From assembly GCA_009760855.2 (NCBI GenBank), contig WPIO01000020.1:2607501-2671500 (forward strand): a stretch of DNA of 64,000 nucleotides, read 5' to 3'. Position numbers and translations under genes: made by a program. A model generated the notes under the pieces. That model was given only the letters and a program-made list of their open reading frames with translations. It did not search any database and was not told the origin of the DNA. Source of the stretch: Cristatella mucedo. Lineage: Eukaryota; Bryozoa; Phylactolaemata; Cristatellidae. Shown in pieces: positions 22,100 through 35,746 of the stretch; position 1 is the first letter of the stretch; each line of letters starts with the position of its first letter.

Positions 22100-23650
22100 G
22101 ACATGCGAAAACATGCAGCAGCTAAGCTTGTCTGCTGTCAACTTCCCATTTACCGCATCGTACAACTTCTCACGGTTCTGCACTGGCTCCGCATCAAGCA
22201 GCCTCTTGAATTCAAGTTTTGTCACTCCACTCACTTTTAGATTCCTTCATTCCATTCACCAGCCAACCTATCAGCACTACTTCCTAAACACGCTGGGCAA
22301 TGTTTTAGCCACTCTCCTGACTCAAATCGTGTAGCTGTACCTCTAGCTAGCCTACACTAATCTGGACTATCTCAATGGGAGACTTAAGAGCATTGATGCC
22401 AAAGGGCAAAGTTCATCCGAGGAGACTCTAAATAACGGGGTACCCCAGGACTCGGTGCTCGGTCCTCTTCTTTTCACCATCGATACTCTACCTCTTGCCG
22501 ATGTAATCGCCAAGCACAATGCAAGATTTTAATTTTTATTCAGACGACACTCAGCTGTACCTGAGTTTTTCTCCCTCCTTACATTACAACATGTAGCTCT
22601 TAAATAACTCGCTGCAGGCACTGCTGAAACAATACTAGCTGATTCAACAGCTTCTTTTGTACAGCAACAGAAGAGCCTTTACGGCTATTACCACCATTCA
22701 CAGCGGCGAAAATGGATCGCCCACTACAGGATTCGAACCCACGGCCTCGGGACCGAGGTCATGAAAAGCAACCGCCTTGCCTAGTGTGCCATCACGGCTC
22801 ACCTGCTGACATTATTTGCACTTGGATAGTAACAAACCTTCTCAAATAAACTGGTGATAACTCCAAATGGCTATTTGTGGGAAAACCTGGTGTGACTCAG
22901 AAATTGGAAAAACTAGCCCTCAAAATGTACCCGACCAGCACACCCCCTTCGGTAACTGCACTGCATCTAGCTGTACTGTTCAAAAGTGACTTCTTAATAG
23001 ACGACACCGTTAGCTCTACAGTCCAATCTGCCTTACTATAACTGATAAAAAATTGGTTGCTAAGACAGTCATTCTAGATGCAAGTTGGTCCATGCATTTG
23101 AGACATTCCGTATCGACTTCTGTTATTCGCTACTTGCGGGTCTTCCCCCCCCCGTGCAAGAGGGTATTTACAGTCGATGCTAAACTCTGCAGCTAGGCCG
23201 ATCTGTCACGAACGTCTCTTTCTACACATTGTCACCCTTCCTCACCGATCTGTACCAGTTTCTCATCAAGCAGCGATCTTTAAGTATTTGCCATTCCCTT
23301 TTAGGTGCTTTAAATCGAGTGCCCGAGCCTACCCATTAGTAGTACTTCCCAATCAGGCTAAGAAGGGGAGAGGATCGGCTCGTTGGACTCAAGTCGCTTA
23401 GCCGTGCTTCCAACCGAGCTCAACAATTTTGGAGACAACGTCATTAGTTCATAAGAGTCCAAAAGCCTGGAACTCCCGGCTGATGTCACGGCACCCGTGA
23501 TGGGATGGTTTTTAAAGAGAAGTTAAAAACTTAATTGTTTCAATTATGCATTTGCTGAGCCAAATGAATTTCCCTTTGAGTGCTTATGCATGCATGCTCT
23601 ATGCTGATTACGACTAGCGAATTGACACGTTTCCTGTCTAGCAGAATATG
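22100..23650 (+). mobile_element. LINE-A, degenerate, two joined pieces with a nested SINE
   Basis: 22100-22350 resembles the C-terminal RT region; 22350-22655 holds the RT catalytic region (GVPQDSVLGPLLFTI, TLPLADVIAKHN); after the SINE-1 insertion it continues with FVGKPGVTQKLEKLALKM-like sequence and the C-terminal domain (LNSAARPICHERL, QAAIFKYLPFPFRCF) to about 23650. Many stops. Confidence 0.75.
22662..22803 (-). mobile_element. SINE-1 inside LINE-A
   Basis: AGAAGAGCCTTTACGGCTAT, GGATTCGAACCCACGGCCTC and AGCAACCGCCTTGCCTAG are the SINE-1 consensus on the - strand. It splits the LINE-A RT frame, so it inserted later. Confidence 0.85.
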
Positions 23651-23812
23651 TGAGGTGTCTGGAAAAAAATTTAATTTTACTTTGGCGCTAAACGTGTCAT
23701 ATATTATTATCTTATTGTTATGGTTAACATTGTAGAGAGCTTTACAGTGTTTGGAAAGAGATTTGCTTTTCTTAGGACATGTTACAGCCTTCAGCACGAC
23801 CTGTCGTCGGTC

Positions 23813-24240
23813 TGGGTATCACGACCGAGCAGCAAGTCTGCTGGCTCCAACACCAAAACCGTTTATTTCAAGCTACACCGGCCAAGCCCAGTCTACACAC
23901 ACTAGACAGCTGCCGGCGTCGAGGGATCTAACCCTGACCTCCCGTTGTACTCCTTCAGCAGCCCTCATATTCCATGCATGCGTTGTGTTTCGCACTCTCG
24001 GACCATTGTTCGTACCGAACCCGCCCGACAGCAGGCGGCAGTTTGTGCTAGATGGATGTCCCCACAGACGCCGCCAATGCGCGGATTTGGGAAGGACTGC
24101 CGAGTCATCTGCCGAGTCATCGTCTGCCCTTCCACCGGCCGTGAGCTTGCGGCTGCTTAGGCAGTTCGAGAGCCCTCATAGGGTCTCCGAAGACTGCAAA
24201 GTCAAGTTCCCTCACAGGACCATACGCAATCGAGATTTTA
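23813..24240 (-). repeat. Probable solo LTR or LTR remnant
   Basis: Begins TGGGTATCACGACCGAGCAG, and about 40 bp inside carries CAACACCAAAACCGTTTATT, matching the arrangement in the two LTRs above. A long open frame runs through it (23751-24245) but shows no recognisable domain. No gag or pol flanks it. The right border is a guess. Confidence 0.35.
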
Positions 24241-24500
24241 TTTAACAAAATATTAACATAAAAGGATATTAGTAAGGAAACAATTTTCATGCTAATGTAA
24301 GGCTTGTCATCACTCAATAGCATACGTAGGCGACAGACGGGATAGTAGTGTACGGATTGTCACTAACTTCAGTGCATTAGCAGGCTGGCTACCAATACGG
24401 CGGAGTATGTACTTTCCGTAAAAACCCATTTGGCAGCTTACCGATGTGCCATTCCGAGGAGGGACGGCAGGGCCGGAAGGCGCCACCCTCTTGAATATGT

Positions 24501-24580
24501 CTCGCCAGGCAGGCCTTGCGATCGACGGACGTTTAGCAGCCGGTGGCGAAAGCTGAATGAATCAACGGAGAGTGGTCGAT
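24501..24580 (+). repeat. Diverged direct repeat upstream of the ZIP gene, copy A
   Basis: About 80 bp that align with small gaps to 24815-24902 (shared blocks include CCTTG.GAT.GAC, AGCCGG, GCGAAA, AATGAATTA/C and GG.CGAT). Lies about 0.6 kb before the start codon. Could be a repeated regulatory module or two copies of an old mobile fragment. Confidence 0.5.
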
Positions 24581-24814
24581 AGGGGGGGGTGGTTGGGTGG
24601 TGGTAATTATCGATGGGGCGTTGGGTGGCACTATCGCTCTGTACACATAGAGCCTGTAGAATACCGATTTGTAGAATACGGCGTACAATGCAGCTCCCGA
24701 AATCAGCTCTACATGTGTAACGAAACTTTCAGATAACTCATACTCCTTAGCTCATCTCATCGTCTGGGCTGAATGGCTGAGCCGACGACCCACTCGCTCT
24801 GGCTTCCTGCTAGT

Positions 24815-24902
24815 CTCATCTGGCATGCCTTGTGATTGACAGATGGACGGGCTGTCGGGAGCCGGCTGCGAAATCCTAATGAATTACCAGGGAGCGGCCG
24901 AT
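24815..24902 (+). repeat. Diverged direct repeat upstream of the ZIP gene, copy B
   Basis: Partner of 24501-24580, about 314 bp downstream of it and about 240 bp before the ZIP start codon. Similarity is judged by eye at roughly 70 percent with two small insertions. Confidence 0.5.
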
Positions 24903-25039
24903 TGAGTTGAGGAGAGGGATAGGCGCTTCGCTCGGCGAACTGTATGTGAACTATGCATGAACGCCGTCCTTAAAGCTGGTCAGCCAGCTTGAGGCGGCAT
25001 TTCTTGACTCAGGTGAGGGGGCGGTATTAGCTGAAGGGC

Positions 25040-25144
25040 GATAGCTTTGATATGCAAATGAGGGCCCTCGAAATGGGAAGTTGGTTTCCCATACAGCGTC
25101 CGTTTCACGTTTCGGACGTCATTGGCTTGCAATCGAGGGACGAC
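25040..25144 (+). promoter_or_regulatory. Proximal 5' flank of the ZIP gene
   Basis: The 105 bp before the chosen start codon contain an octamer-like ATGCAAAT (25052-25059) and an adjacent CRE-half/inverted-CCAAT combination (GACGTCATTGG, about 25115-25125). No TATA box or metal-response element is evident. The transcription start is unknown, and this stretch could be 5' UTR as much as promoter. Confidence 0.3.
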
Positions 25145-25372
25145 ATGGCATCGACTGCCGTGCGCTTCGCTATCGCAGCCCTCTGCTTGGCTGGGACACT
25201 GGGTGATGTTCTGGGACTTATCAGCGATACAGAGGACGTCGCTTATACGATGGCCCGTCGAAACTACGATGCTCAGGACACAACCTTAACGCTGCTGGGG
25301 GCAACGGTTATGGTGCGAGAATACACTAGCCGGATTAATCTTACTTGCAGAACCACAGTGACTTGCGAACAG
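25145..25372 (+). CDS. SLC39A4-like: ZIP exon 1: start codon, signal peptide, start of extracellular domain
   Basis: Residues 1-76. I chose the ATG at 25145 because it opens a typical signal peptide (MASTAVRFAIAALCLAG) and has a good animal start context (G at -3, G at +4). An in-frame ATG at 25052 would add 31 residues in front of the signal peptide and is less likely. The exon ends in phase 0 with ..TCRTTVTCEQ before GTAAAC. The last cysteines, joined to CFSV of exon 2, make the C..C..C-S-V pattern of the ZIP4 extracellular helix-rich domain. Confidence 0.8.
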
Positions 25373-26865
25373 GTAAACACAGCGACGCTTGCTTACTATT
25401 TTTGTAATTATTATTCCAAACCTGGGTGGGTAGGTTGAGCAAGTGACAAGACAAAGGGTTCCAAGGGGGGATGAAATCAAACACTTTTCCTTAGGTGGCA
25501 GCTTTTGTGGCAGCCCCAAGGTAATCGCATGTGCTGCTTTGCCACACTTTTTACGCTGCGGACAGCCTGAAGCCTCTTTTTCGGCTGTGATAGTATGAAG
25601 CATTTTTTTTACCACGAAAGGAGAACGTCGTGGTTTGAAATAATGCCCGGGAGCACTTCGCATCAACATTACTCCTTGTTTCAACCCCTCATGTGTCGGG
25701 CTTGGGCATATATTCGCCGAGCGAAAAGTATAAGAACAAGGAAGATTTGTACGGCGACTTACATTTCCAAAGATAAACGAGCGACGAGGCCTAGTTTTTT
25801 AGAACTCGTTTGTCGCACAGACATTGCTGCCGGTGCTCGCCAGCTTCGAATAGGCTGCAGCTATACAGTTGGAGAAGAAAGGAAAAAGGTGGAATAGCGT
25901 GCATCGCACGTTTCCGCGAGCGAAACTACTTTCGGACGGTAAGTTATCGCCGGGCTATTTCCAAAGGCAAGCTGACTTGGTGGCCGGAGGGACCTTTAGT
26001 GTTGGGGCGCTGCCTTAGCCAACTGGCGGGGTACCGGGCAAACCGACCGTGGCCAACTCGGAGCCCTGCATCAGGGAAAGCTTCCTCGAGAGCCTGGACC
26101 GAATTCTTCGGCGGACGAGACTTCCGGTAGACAGCAGAAGAAAGGCAGTCGTAGCCGGTCATCTAGAGAGCCAATCACGCGGCACGAACGTGCACTGCTC
26201 GGTAAGGGGCGGCGAGGCCGCGAGGCTGCGTCAGAGTGCGTTGGAATAGAAGAACAATGGCCGGCGTTTGAAAGGCTGTCTGTAAACTGCTTTTGTAAGA
26301 TCTCGCTGAGCCCCATGGGGGGGCAAGCGTACAATGAGCTTTCAGACGTTTTGTGTGGAGACTAGCTGAGTGCAACAGGAAGCTCTCGCTCGGACGGCTG
26401 CAGAAGGAAAGAGGGAGCGGTGACGTCGATAGATGCTAACGTTTTTAGCAGTAAAATGTATATATATATATGAGTGGAACAAACGCCGAATGCTTTGGTA
26501 GACCGTGATTTAGAGGCACATCCAATGACTGGTGCATACGAAAGCGTGGCGTTGTTGAGGTAGTGCACACGGCAGCATCGTAGCAACGTAGCCGGCATCG
26601 GCCCAACCGGACTCTGTCAGCACGACTGGAAGAGCGCGAAGCTGCCCGAAGTTCTTCAGTGGCGAATCCAAATCTATTTTCCTACGTAAGTAGTGAGGCA
26701 TCTGCCTCAAGAGGACCGCTGGCATCACCCGGATCGAAGCCGGTGGTGGCTATTTGTCTACCAGCCCAGCATTTTAGCTAGTGTAGCGCATCAATACGCC
26801 CTTTGCTTGCGGATGTTACAAGGAAACATTCGGTAATGCTGTTATTTGCAGCATCTGTAAAGTGT

Positions 26866-26902
<37 letters not shown>

Positions 26903-29900
26903 CAGTTCTCCGAGGGTGCTATAACAATTTATTATCGTTGCTATTATTTTTATAATTATCAATCGGTCTACTTCCGGTCCAGGTTTCTTAAGACCTAAAT
27001 AAGTGTCGCTGTCGGATTAACTCCATCGCTCACTACGACTCAACTAGTGGGGAAGAGGATCTGCACGTTTGGATTCGCACGCCCCAGTAACGAGGATTTA
27101 CAAACAACTGAAGCAAAATGCCCGCAACCATGACGGTCAGTTAGAGCTGCTCTTTTCAGACGGGGGGGGGGGAGGCAGTGCTCCCGCCCTGTTGGCTTCA
27201 CCCCTGTATATACAGGTATATATACTGGTACATTCCACTTGTAAGAAAGGTATAGATAGGTATATAGGATAAATAAACGGATAGGTTAATAGATAGAGAG
27301 GACGAGCTGGGGCTGGTGAAGGGAGGGTGTGGGCAGAAAGGTGTGAAGGGAAGAGAGGCAACAAGATGTGAAGGAAGAGTTAAGGAGAGACCGAATGGGG
27401 GATCAAGATGGTGGTGAGATGCGAAAACGTTGGTGTCGTAGGGAGAAAAAGGACCGACATGAAGTAGTCAGACAAAGCTAGTCTACTCAATCGGACGCAA
27501 TTAGTTTGACTTGTCTCTGTATCCGGTTGTAGCACTCGAGACCACAGACCCTTGCTGAGTCTGCTCGTGCACAAGCGTAACAGCTAGCCATAAGACGTAG
27601 GATTAAACGAGCGCCGAATAAAATACGATAACTTTTTCTACACAATTTACAGTGTGAGCCTAATTTAAATGAAATAATATCGGAAATTATTGAAAGAGCT
27701 AAATCGAGAGTGATCACCAAGGCCATTAATATGTGAGATGAAAAGTTCAGCTAACACGATACATATTTTCATGAAACTCTCTCTCTAACTCCGGAATCGT
27801 TAAAGGAATTTTTCAAGCTCGTCGAATAGCAACACGTTCATCAAAGGAAGTTGGATGACTTGATTATAAAAAAAATTGGACAGTGCAGCAGTTGCCTAAT
27901 GAAGAACATTAATTAGAAAGCAGGCAAATCATACGTCATTTAATAAAGTAAAATACAATTTTCTAAAGGTTACTGATTTGAACGCTTAATTTATTTAGAG
28001 GGCAGAAGAGCCTTAGCGGCTATTACTCTCGCTTGCAGTAGAAAGTAGACAATTGCCTGCTGTTGGACTCGAAACCCACGATCTGGGTATATTTTTGTGA
28101 CCACTTTGCCCTTAACATACAAGGCCAGAAGTCAGTCTAAGCTACGAGAAATGAAGTCAACTCAAAAGATTCAAAATAAAACCATAATCACAGTTTCAAC
28201 TTTGCTTTATTAACGTAGTTATTATGTTGTATAATTTATCAATCGGGTCAAGGATTGATAATTTTGAGGTCCCGAGATTTAATCCTGTTAGAGAGCGCAT
28301 TTTATCCTGTTCAATTGATGCTAACCACAACGGGATGGTCCGCTGTAAAACTGTGCATCTTGAGGCCAGACGGCAACTCAAAGGGTGTTTCAAAAGATGT
28401 CATTGCCAAGAAGCAGAATCTATGCTTTACCTTCCGGCTTGTGAATAAATCCATGCGAACCTCACCTGACCATTTACTCTGGCTTTCATAATAAGCAAGT
28501 AGCTAAGATTTCAGCTTCTGAAGATGCAGGCTGTGGGCTCTACTGTCGAGGCAGGAAAGATGTCGAATGCAGTAATTTGGCAACATTTTATAAATGCGAT
28601 TACCTGTTAAACAGCTCATTACTTGATTACATTAGGTTACATAAGCAGTCACGCTCCATGTCTCATGAGCGTCATTGTAAAGGGGATATCTAGGTTTGGT
28701 GGTCCTGTGACCACGTGCAGCACTTGTATGTGAGAAATTTTGGTGAACCACCAGGCCGTACGTAGGAGCGCCACTCCCCCCACAAGTTGTGAGAGTCTGA
28801 TAGACGAAGTGAAGCAACGTATCTAGTCGTATGAAGACCGAGCTAAGCTAAGGGTCACACTGCGTCAACTCTGGACATGCGATGGCCCACAAGGCTACGA
28901 TTGATGACGCAATAGAGGCCTTGCCTTCGCTTCTGTCAATTTTGCATTTTCAAGCTAGCGTTGCATTTATTGCACCGTGAGAATCGTGCTCGCTACGAGA
29001 GATCGTACGTGACAAGTGGCCTTACTCACTAATCAACACTCGAAGCAATAACTGTAGTACCAGTGATTTGACATTGCTTCTTAAAACTAAGTACTGAGAA
29101 ACTACGACAACTAAGAGTCAGAGGCGACTTCCTTTGATCGCACTCAAGGCAAAGGTCAAGGTACTCGGATAGTCTTTAAGATCTATTGATGGGAAGTGCC
29201 ACTGGTTCGAATGCTCAAGTGTATACATTTGGCTTAGCTGCCGAGCTGGAACTCTTATACTCTTCCGAATCGCTTCCAGTTTACTTTTAAATTTCCATGC
29301 TTACGCCAACGTGGTTTGCCACCAAGTCATCCGTTCACTCCCTTGCTGTCTGACGTTTTCATCAGAATCAACTTCTAAGGTTGTAACGGCGCAAATTAGC
29401 TATCTAGCTGCCGGCTAAAATCTGTTGGTTTGAACGTGAAAGGCAGCTCGAATACTATTGTCAAGAGCATACGTACGAGTGTTGGTTAAACGATGACTTT
29501 GATGAGTGCAGCTTCGTCCTCACACGTGGAAGAATGGAGGCTAAAATCCCATTGGCGCTTAAAAGATTGCACATAGGGATGATTTGATGCACAATAAATG
29601 CACACCGTGGCTTTAGTGAACGTTGCCGCTGCTTAACTATGCCTAAAAGAACGTAGACTGCATCCTAGTTAGGGCTTGGAGTACTCAATCTGAATCGAGA
29701 CAAATTACGCGAAAGCAGCCATTCACTTCTACCGCTACCTTTGTCGCACTATTTTAAATACAATATCCTGAATGTATATGGGAATTCCTTTCAGGCGACA
29801 AAATGCTGCTACGAATGTTTGGAGCTCCCACAGTCGAGTTATAGAGCATTTTCTGTTGTTTCCGGGACAGTAAATACATGTAAGTTCTCTTTTCTTTCAG

Positions 29901-32900
29901 TGCTTCAATCTTACCAGGCTCGACGGGATAACGACCTCGTTGCTTGATCAGAACTACTTTCGTGCAGTCGCATCATGGCTGCTTCTAGCTTCGCTCACAA
30001 ACGACGCATCCGGTTCAAATGGCACCAGCTGCCCCTACCCAGGCGTCGGCATAATTAACATCACCCAGCCCATGAATGACCTTATTGTCTTATATCGGAG
30101 TGGAGGTAATGCTGCGGCCGCAGCTTTTGTGTCACCACAGCAGGCGCTTTGCAATGACTTTTTGTGCAACCTGTACTACGGCGGCACTGCCTAGCTACCG
30201 ATCATGCATTGTATCAGCTCATGCACTTCAGCGATGTACCTGATTTGTGTCAACGGATGTGTTATTGCACCGTGCACCCGTTTTACGCACGATTGAACAG
30301 CCTGGATCAACTTCATAATCATTTATCGAGCGGAAACCCCCATCTGTCTCGATCAGTCAGATGCACTCAGCTATAATCTAGCGTGCCGTCTTAGACATAA
30401 AGAAAAGGCTAGCTAGCAAAGAAGTTTTTTTGAATTTAGAAAACGTCCTGTCAGATAAAGCGCATTACCGCATCAGCTGAAGCCATAGTTTACGATTATT
30501 TTCATAGCAGTAAGCGAACTCCTTTTTTTTTTAGAGCTTGCACTACAATGCCTGTAGGCCATCGCTATAGCAAAATGTTTGAAACCACCGTTTCTGAAAC
30601 TCGAAGTTTAGGGCTCGATTCCTGCGAGGGTTAGCCTGTTTCCGCTTTCAATGTCTACTTGAGCCTTCGGTCGCCCGATACGGACTCATAGCTGCATGAC
30701 GGTCAATGAAGTTCCAAGATCCATTCATCATTAAACAGCTGCAGTACGATACCAGTAAATTCCGCAAATCATTGACTTATCGATTGACCTTACCTGACCT
30801 GTCCTTGCAGGCAGCATGCATGCCAGGACATGTTTCCATGCTTTGATTGGAGCATACTGTCACAAACGGATTGTCGCGGCTCAATAATGAAAGTCGGTTG
30901 CTACAAGAGTAGCAGACTTATAGTCCTTGAGACGCTTGACAATTGCTGGTGGAGCCAGGCTCATCGAAGACCAGCTAGTCGTTTAGTAGTGCAGTATTTA
31001 TGCCGACTGCAGCAGAGGACGGCAACAATCGCGAGCATCAATACTGCAGATGGTTGGCCGACCGGAGCTCGACCCGGGAGCCCTGTGTGATCAGGAGATC
31101 ACGAGTATGTGGCTGATTTATTGCTTTGCTATTTTTAGTGCATGGCCTGGTGGCGTTTGTGGCCTTTTTAGTCGCGTCGTGGCCAGTTTATCGTTTATGG
31201 CGCTGCAGCCGCTTTATGGGCAACTGCCATTGTATGGCCGCGATGGCTTACGAGGAGTGAGTCACGGCCTGCAGAGGCATATGGGAGTTGAGGGGTACGC
31301 CTGGCTGAGCTGTCGCATACTGGTCCACCATGACGTCCGTGGATACATGCGTTTCGGTAAAGCCTGCCGAGGTGTTCGCGTACCATCTCGTGTTCGCCGT
31401 TTGCTTTCTTTCAACTTTAAATGCTTTATCATAACAAGTCCACGATAATTAATTTAGATTAGTCCATTGCACAGCCACGGGGAGTAATAGCTGTACAAGC
31501 AACATAAGCCATAGCGTGTAACTGAATTTGAAGCCCAAATTACAACCAACTGGTTCGAAGCCCAAGTGGAACTGAGTGACCGCTTATTATCTAAATTTTA
31601 GACCACAAAGCATTTGGTTTTTATTGCTTATAATTAAAGAAGCACTAGTGATACCATGAATTTTTATAATTTGAAAGGTAACCAATTTCTATTTATTATT
31701 ATTTTAAACTTGATGCAAAGTATACTTTCTTAATTCCCTATACCTAAGATGACTCGGAAATAGCTGCTGCTCAGCAAACGCCCCTTCGGTTTTCAGGAGA
31801 ATACTTTTTTGAAAGACTCCAGTACAAGTGTCTTAAAAGAAAATGTTTAGCTATTATATTGCAATATGAGAATAGTGAATAGCCTTGGTATGAATTAAAA
31901 TGACAGCAAGAGTTTGCTGTCATTTTAATTTTAATTTTAATTTTAATTTTAATCTTAATTGTCAATTTAATTGTTATTTTATGCTTGCACCCAGCAGATT
32001 AGTTTAGCTACGTGGGTGGACAAACTGTCGAGACAAGAGCGAAACAAATATTCCGCTAAAGTGTTTGCTAAAAAATAAAGATGCGAAATGCCTACAAAGC
32101 ATGCCTTGGACGGTCAAGGGTAGAGATCAAGACAAGCCACGGGCACTTCGTATCGCATGCGAACCATTGAAGATAAGGCGAAAAGCGGTTGCTCTGTAGA
32201 TGGAATTTCTTGCAAAAATGAGGTCAATCTTGTAAAATTTAATTTCAAGTTCATATAAATCTGATGTGTTTACAGGATGGTACAGGTGAGAAAAGAGAGT
32301 CGTGAAGTTGGACGTTCAGAGAGTTTGGCTGAAACGGACTAATAACTTAAGCCAGTGCTACTTCTGCATGGTGAACCTTTCCAAACGTCGAAGTAGCTAG
32401 AGAGTATCACTCATCAGGTCCTCACACATTTACTTCATTCATCGTCCTTGTAGCAAAGAGCCATGACCTCTCACAATCTGAGTGATCATTTCAGAGACCT
32501 TAGTTTTACTAAATAAAATCCTGAGATCCTGATGTTTAGGCTCAAGAAGTAGAATGTGTTGTGTGCATGAGTGAACGTAAGAAGAGATTTCGGAGAGCGT
32601 CACCAGCTCTTTTCCTACTTTTTGAATCGGGAAGATAGGCTATGCTTCTGTAACGATTCGGCCAATCCATTGGAGGCTATAAGAATCAACTATAGTTCAA
32701 GTAAAAGGTCATTTAATAATGGAAACGAGTATCCCTCTCCTTTGACTCAGTATGTGCACGTCAAAGAGGACTACACCAGTGTCATGATGTTGCCACATGC
32801 CTTGAAGTATGACGAAGACGACTGGGAGGTCACTAGTGACTTCAAAATGGTATTATTCCTGATTGACCTCCAGGGACTGGCCACAGCACCGAGTTCTCTT

Positions 32901-35715
32901 TAGGAAATAGCAGCATCAAGTGGGAGCCACTGATAGACCTATGGGAAGGCGCCTATGCCACCGTCGCACATCAAGTTAGGCCTCATCGTCGAGCCATTTG
33001 TCACGGTTCTAGACCATGAATCAGCAGCTTTCAAGTAAACCCAAGATGTCGTTCCACAGCTGGTGAAGGTTAAAGCCAACAGTGGTCTCTTTGTCGGACC
33101 ACAGAAACAAAAGAGTGTGTGACGAGTTGGCTCAGAACCCGAACAGGACGGAGAAACATGATGAGAAAAGCTTCGTTGCAGAGGTTCACTGCTTTCTGGG
33201 CAACCGTAAGGTTGAACAGTATATGCAGCTGGTCTACGCTATCGAAAAAAACTAAGCCCAAGTGGGAAGTAGAATTTTTCTGCAAGTCCATATCCACGAC
33301 CCTCCTCTCCACAAATTCAAGGAAAACGACGAGAGCGAGACTCAGAGGAGCAAGCCGAGCCATTTCACCATGATATAATAGACTTAGAACTTCATTATTA
33401 AGGACAGGCTAACGAAAACAAAATGCAGGATAATTTTTGGGGCTTCTTCGAGAAAGCGATTTGCAGTAGAGCCACAAATCTAACATATCTGCTCATTTCT
33501 GAACTCTTTTTATCGGTAATATTTTTGTACAAATTCAGTGCAAAGACATAATAATTTTGGTTCGCTTATAGTTATGTATGACTAAAAGGGAACCACAAGA
33601 TGCGAAATATCCTGCTTTCTCATCGGAAATGGATCAACTTTTAGATTATATTAAAATATTAGCTGATTTAATCGCCGCATTTGAATCGCGGCAGAAACCT
33701 TAAACGGCCATCATAACCACTAGCAGTAGGTAATACAAAATTGCCCACACTAGCTTTCGAGCCCACGACCTCGATCGTTAAGAGCGAGCACCTTATTTCC
33801 TGGATATTGAATTAATTCATTTGTATAGCGCCTTAAGAGAACTTAATCTATATCGAAGCACTTCGCATATTCCGCAGGGCTCAAGCTCACAAAATATCCA
33901 CGGAAGAAAAGTTTCTAGTAAGTAATAGTCATTTTCATTACTACTGAGGCACAAGCAATTAGGAAATAAGACAAACTTTCGACACAAACCAGAGATAAAA
34001 AGGTAAGTTAAGTAGTTGTAATCTTACTGAGTGTACACACGGTTCAGTACTGACTCCACCGTAATATCATACGTGAATTGGCTGGTTTCTAGATTTCGAA
34101 CAAAGATTATAACTTGAACGTCAGTGTGTTTTGCATTTTTTCAATAATTTTCAAAACTTGATAAAAAGCTGGAAAAAGAGGCTTTAAGCGGAATGACGGC
34201 AGCGTGCTGCAACAGCACCTAGTAACAGAATTCCTACTGCGTTCCGTTCGAGGGTTACTGGTCAATGCTCAAAGCCTTTGCATCTGCCATGGACCGGCCG
34301 ACCTCTGCGGGCCAGGATTTTGGTGGCCTACTAAGGTCGTAACAGGTGTGCCTAACTTTGCCCAAACTAATGCAGGAGCCCATCGGCTGCTGCGTCATGT
34401 CTTTCGTGCTATTCACTATAATTACTAATATACTTCAGGTTATCTGCTTCAGGTTCTCTAAGGTAGCTTTATCAAGTGTATAATAATACTAATAATAGTT
34501 GTTATCATTATTAGGATGAGCAATTCCAGGCAGCCAGTCATCCGTGCGTTCTCGTAGATCCCATTACAGCTGATACTTACAGTGATTGTTAGCTGGCGAT
34601 GACACGGTGATGACGCTTCGGAAGCTTAGTCACCCTAGACCACTTTGCTGGGTAATGAAAGCGGCCTTGGTAGCTTGGGAAGCCTACGAAATATTGTCGC
34701 TTGTTAACGCTACCCTCACCGTAATGGCCGGAGATTGCATGTGGCTAAAGACCCACAGAGCACTGAAGCGAGCTGGCTTTCTGGATTGACGGCGAAAAGT
34801 AAAGAGTGGAAGCACCATAGCAAAGTCTAGTCTCGGTGGCAATATAGCTCCGCCTGATGTCAACGATCTTTAGAGCTCATTAATGAGCGTGAAATAGAGA
34901 GGCACGAACTTGCCTTGCATAGAGGGCAGAGTTCCAAAGCTAGGGCCCTTCAACTACCTACGGCAGGCGACATACAGCTTCATGCTCTCTCGGACTCACA
35001 AGGACTTACGATAAATGCCGTGACGGTATTTCTCGAATGAAGGTTGGCATTTGCACATCCACAATAATCTTCCGATCAAGGATGAGATTGTGCGTACTCA
35101 ATAGTTCGCTAACGTTGGAATCCGGTAGGCAGTGAATTAAAACCTTTATGTCGGCATTACTAGCCCCGTAAGCGAAGCTTAGGGAATGATCACGGGTGTC
35201 TTTTCATTGGCTTGTGAGCAGCTGTTGTCTTTCGGGGCTATGGTTAGCCTAAAATAACCAGCAATACTTAGCAACTGAGTCTTTAGCCAGTAAAGTCTGT
35301 GTTTTCTAGTAGTCACACCTGACGATGCATTCATTTCGCTAGCTAATTGATTTCTTTTTCTGTCAACACTCTTGCACGGTCATTTCCACAGCCTAGTCCA
35401 GCGGACCATTAAGAACACGGAGCCCATTCTCCCCAATGACAATCGATCCCCCGATGGCATCACACTGGACTGCGACTTAACTGTAACGAGCGCTCCAACG
35501 ATCGTGCTTCCTTTGCAGCGAATGTAAAGCGCTCAGAAATCGATTGAGTTATCTGAGGGTCCTATATCGAATGCATTCTTATTATTATAAGCAAAGAACA
35601 ATGAAGACACTCTCGGACGCAGTATTAGCATCGCATCTGTGAGTGTGTGCGTGTGCGTATGCGAACACACACTTACACATTAATATGCATACATAATGAG
35701 AGACAGAGAGAGATG

Positions 35716-35746
<31 letters not shown>

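Noticed and set aside
23751-24245. 164-codon frame as a gene
   Set aside because: No recognisable domain. It overlaps sequence resembling LTR ends and has a composition like the other LTRs.
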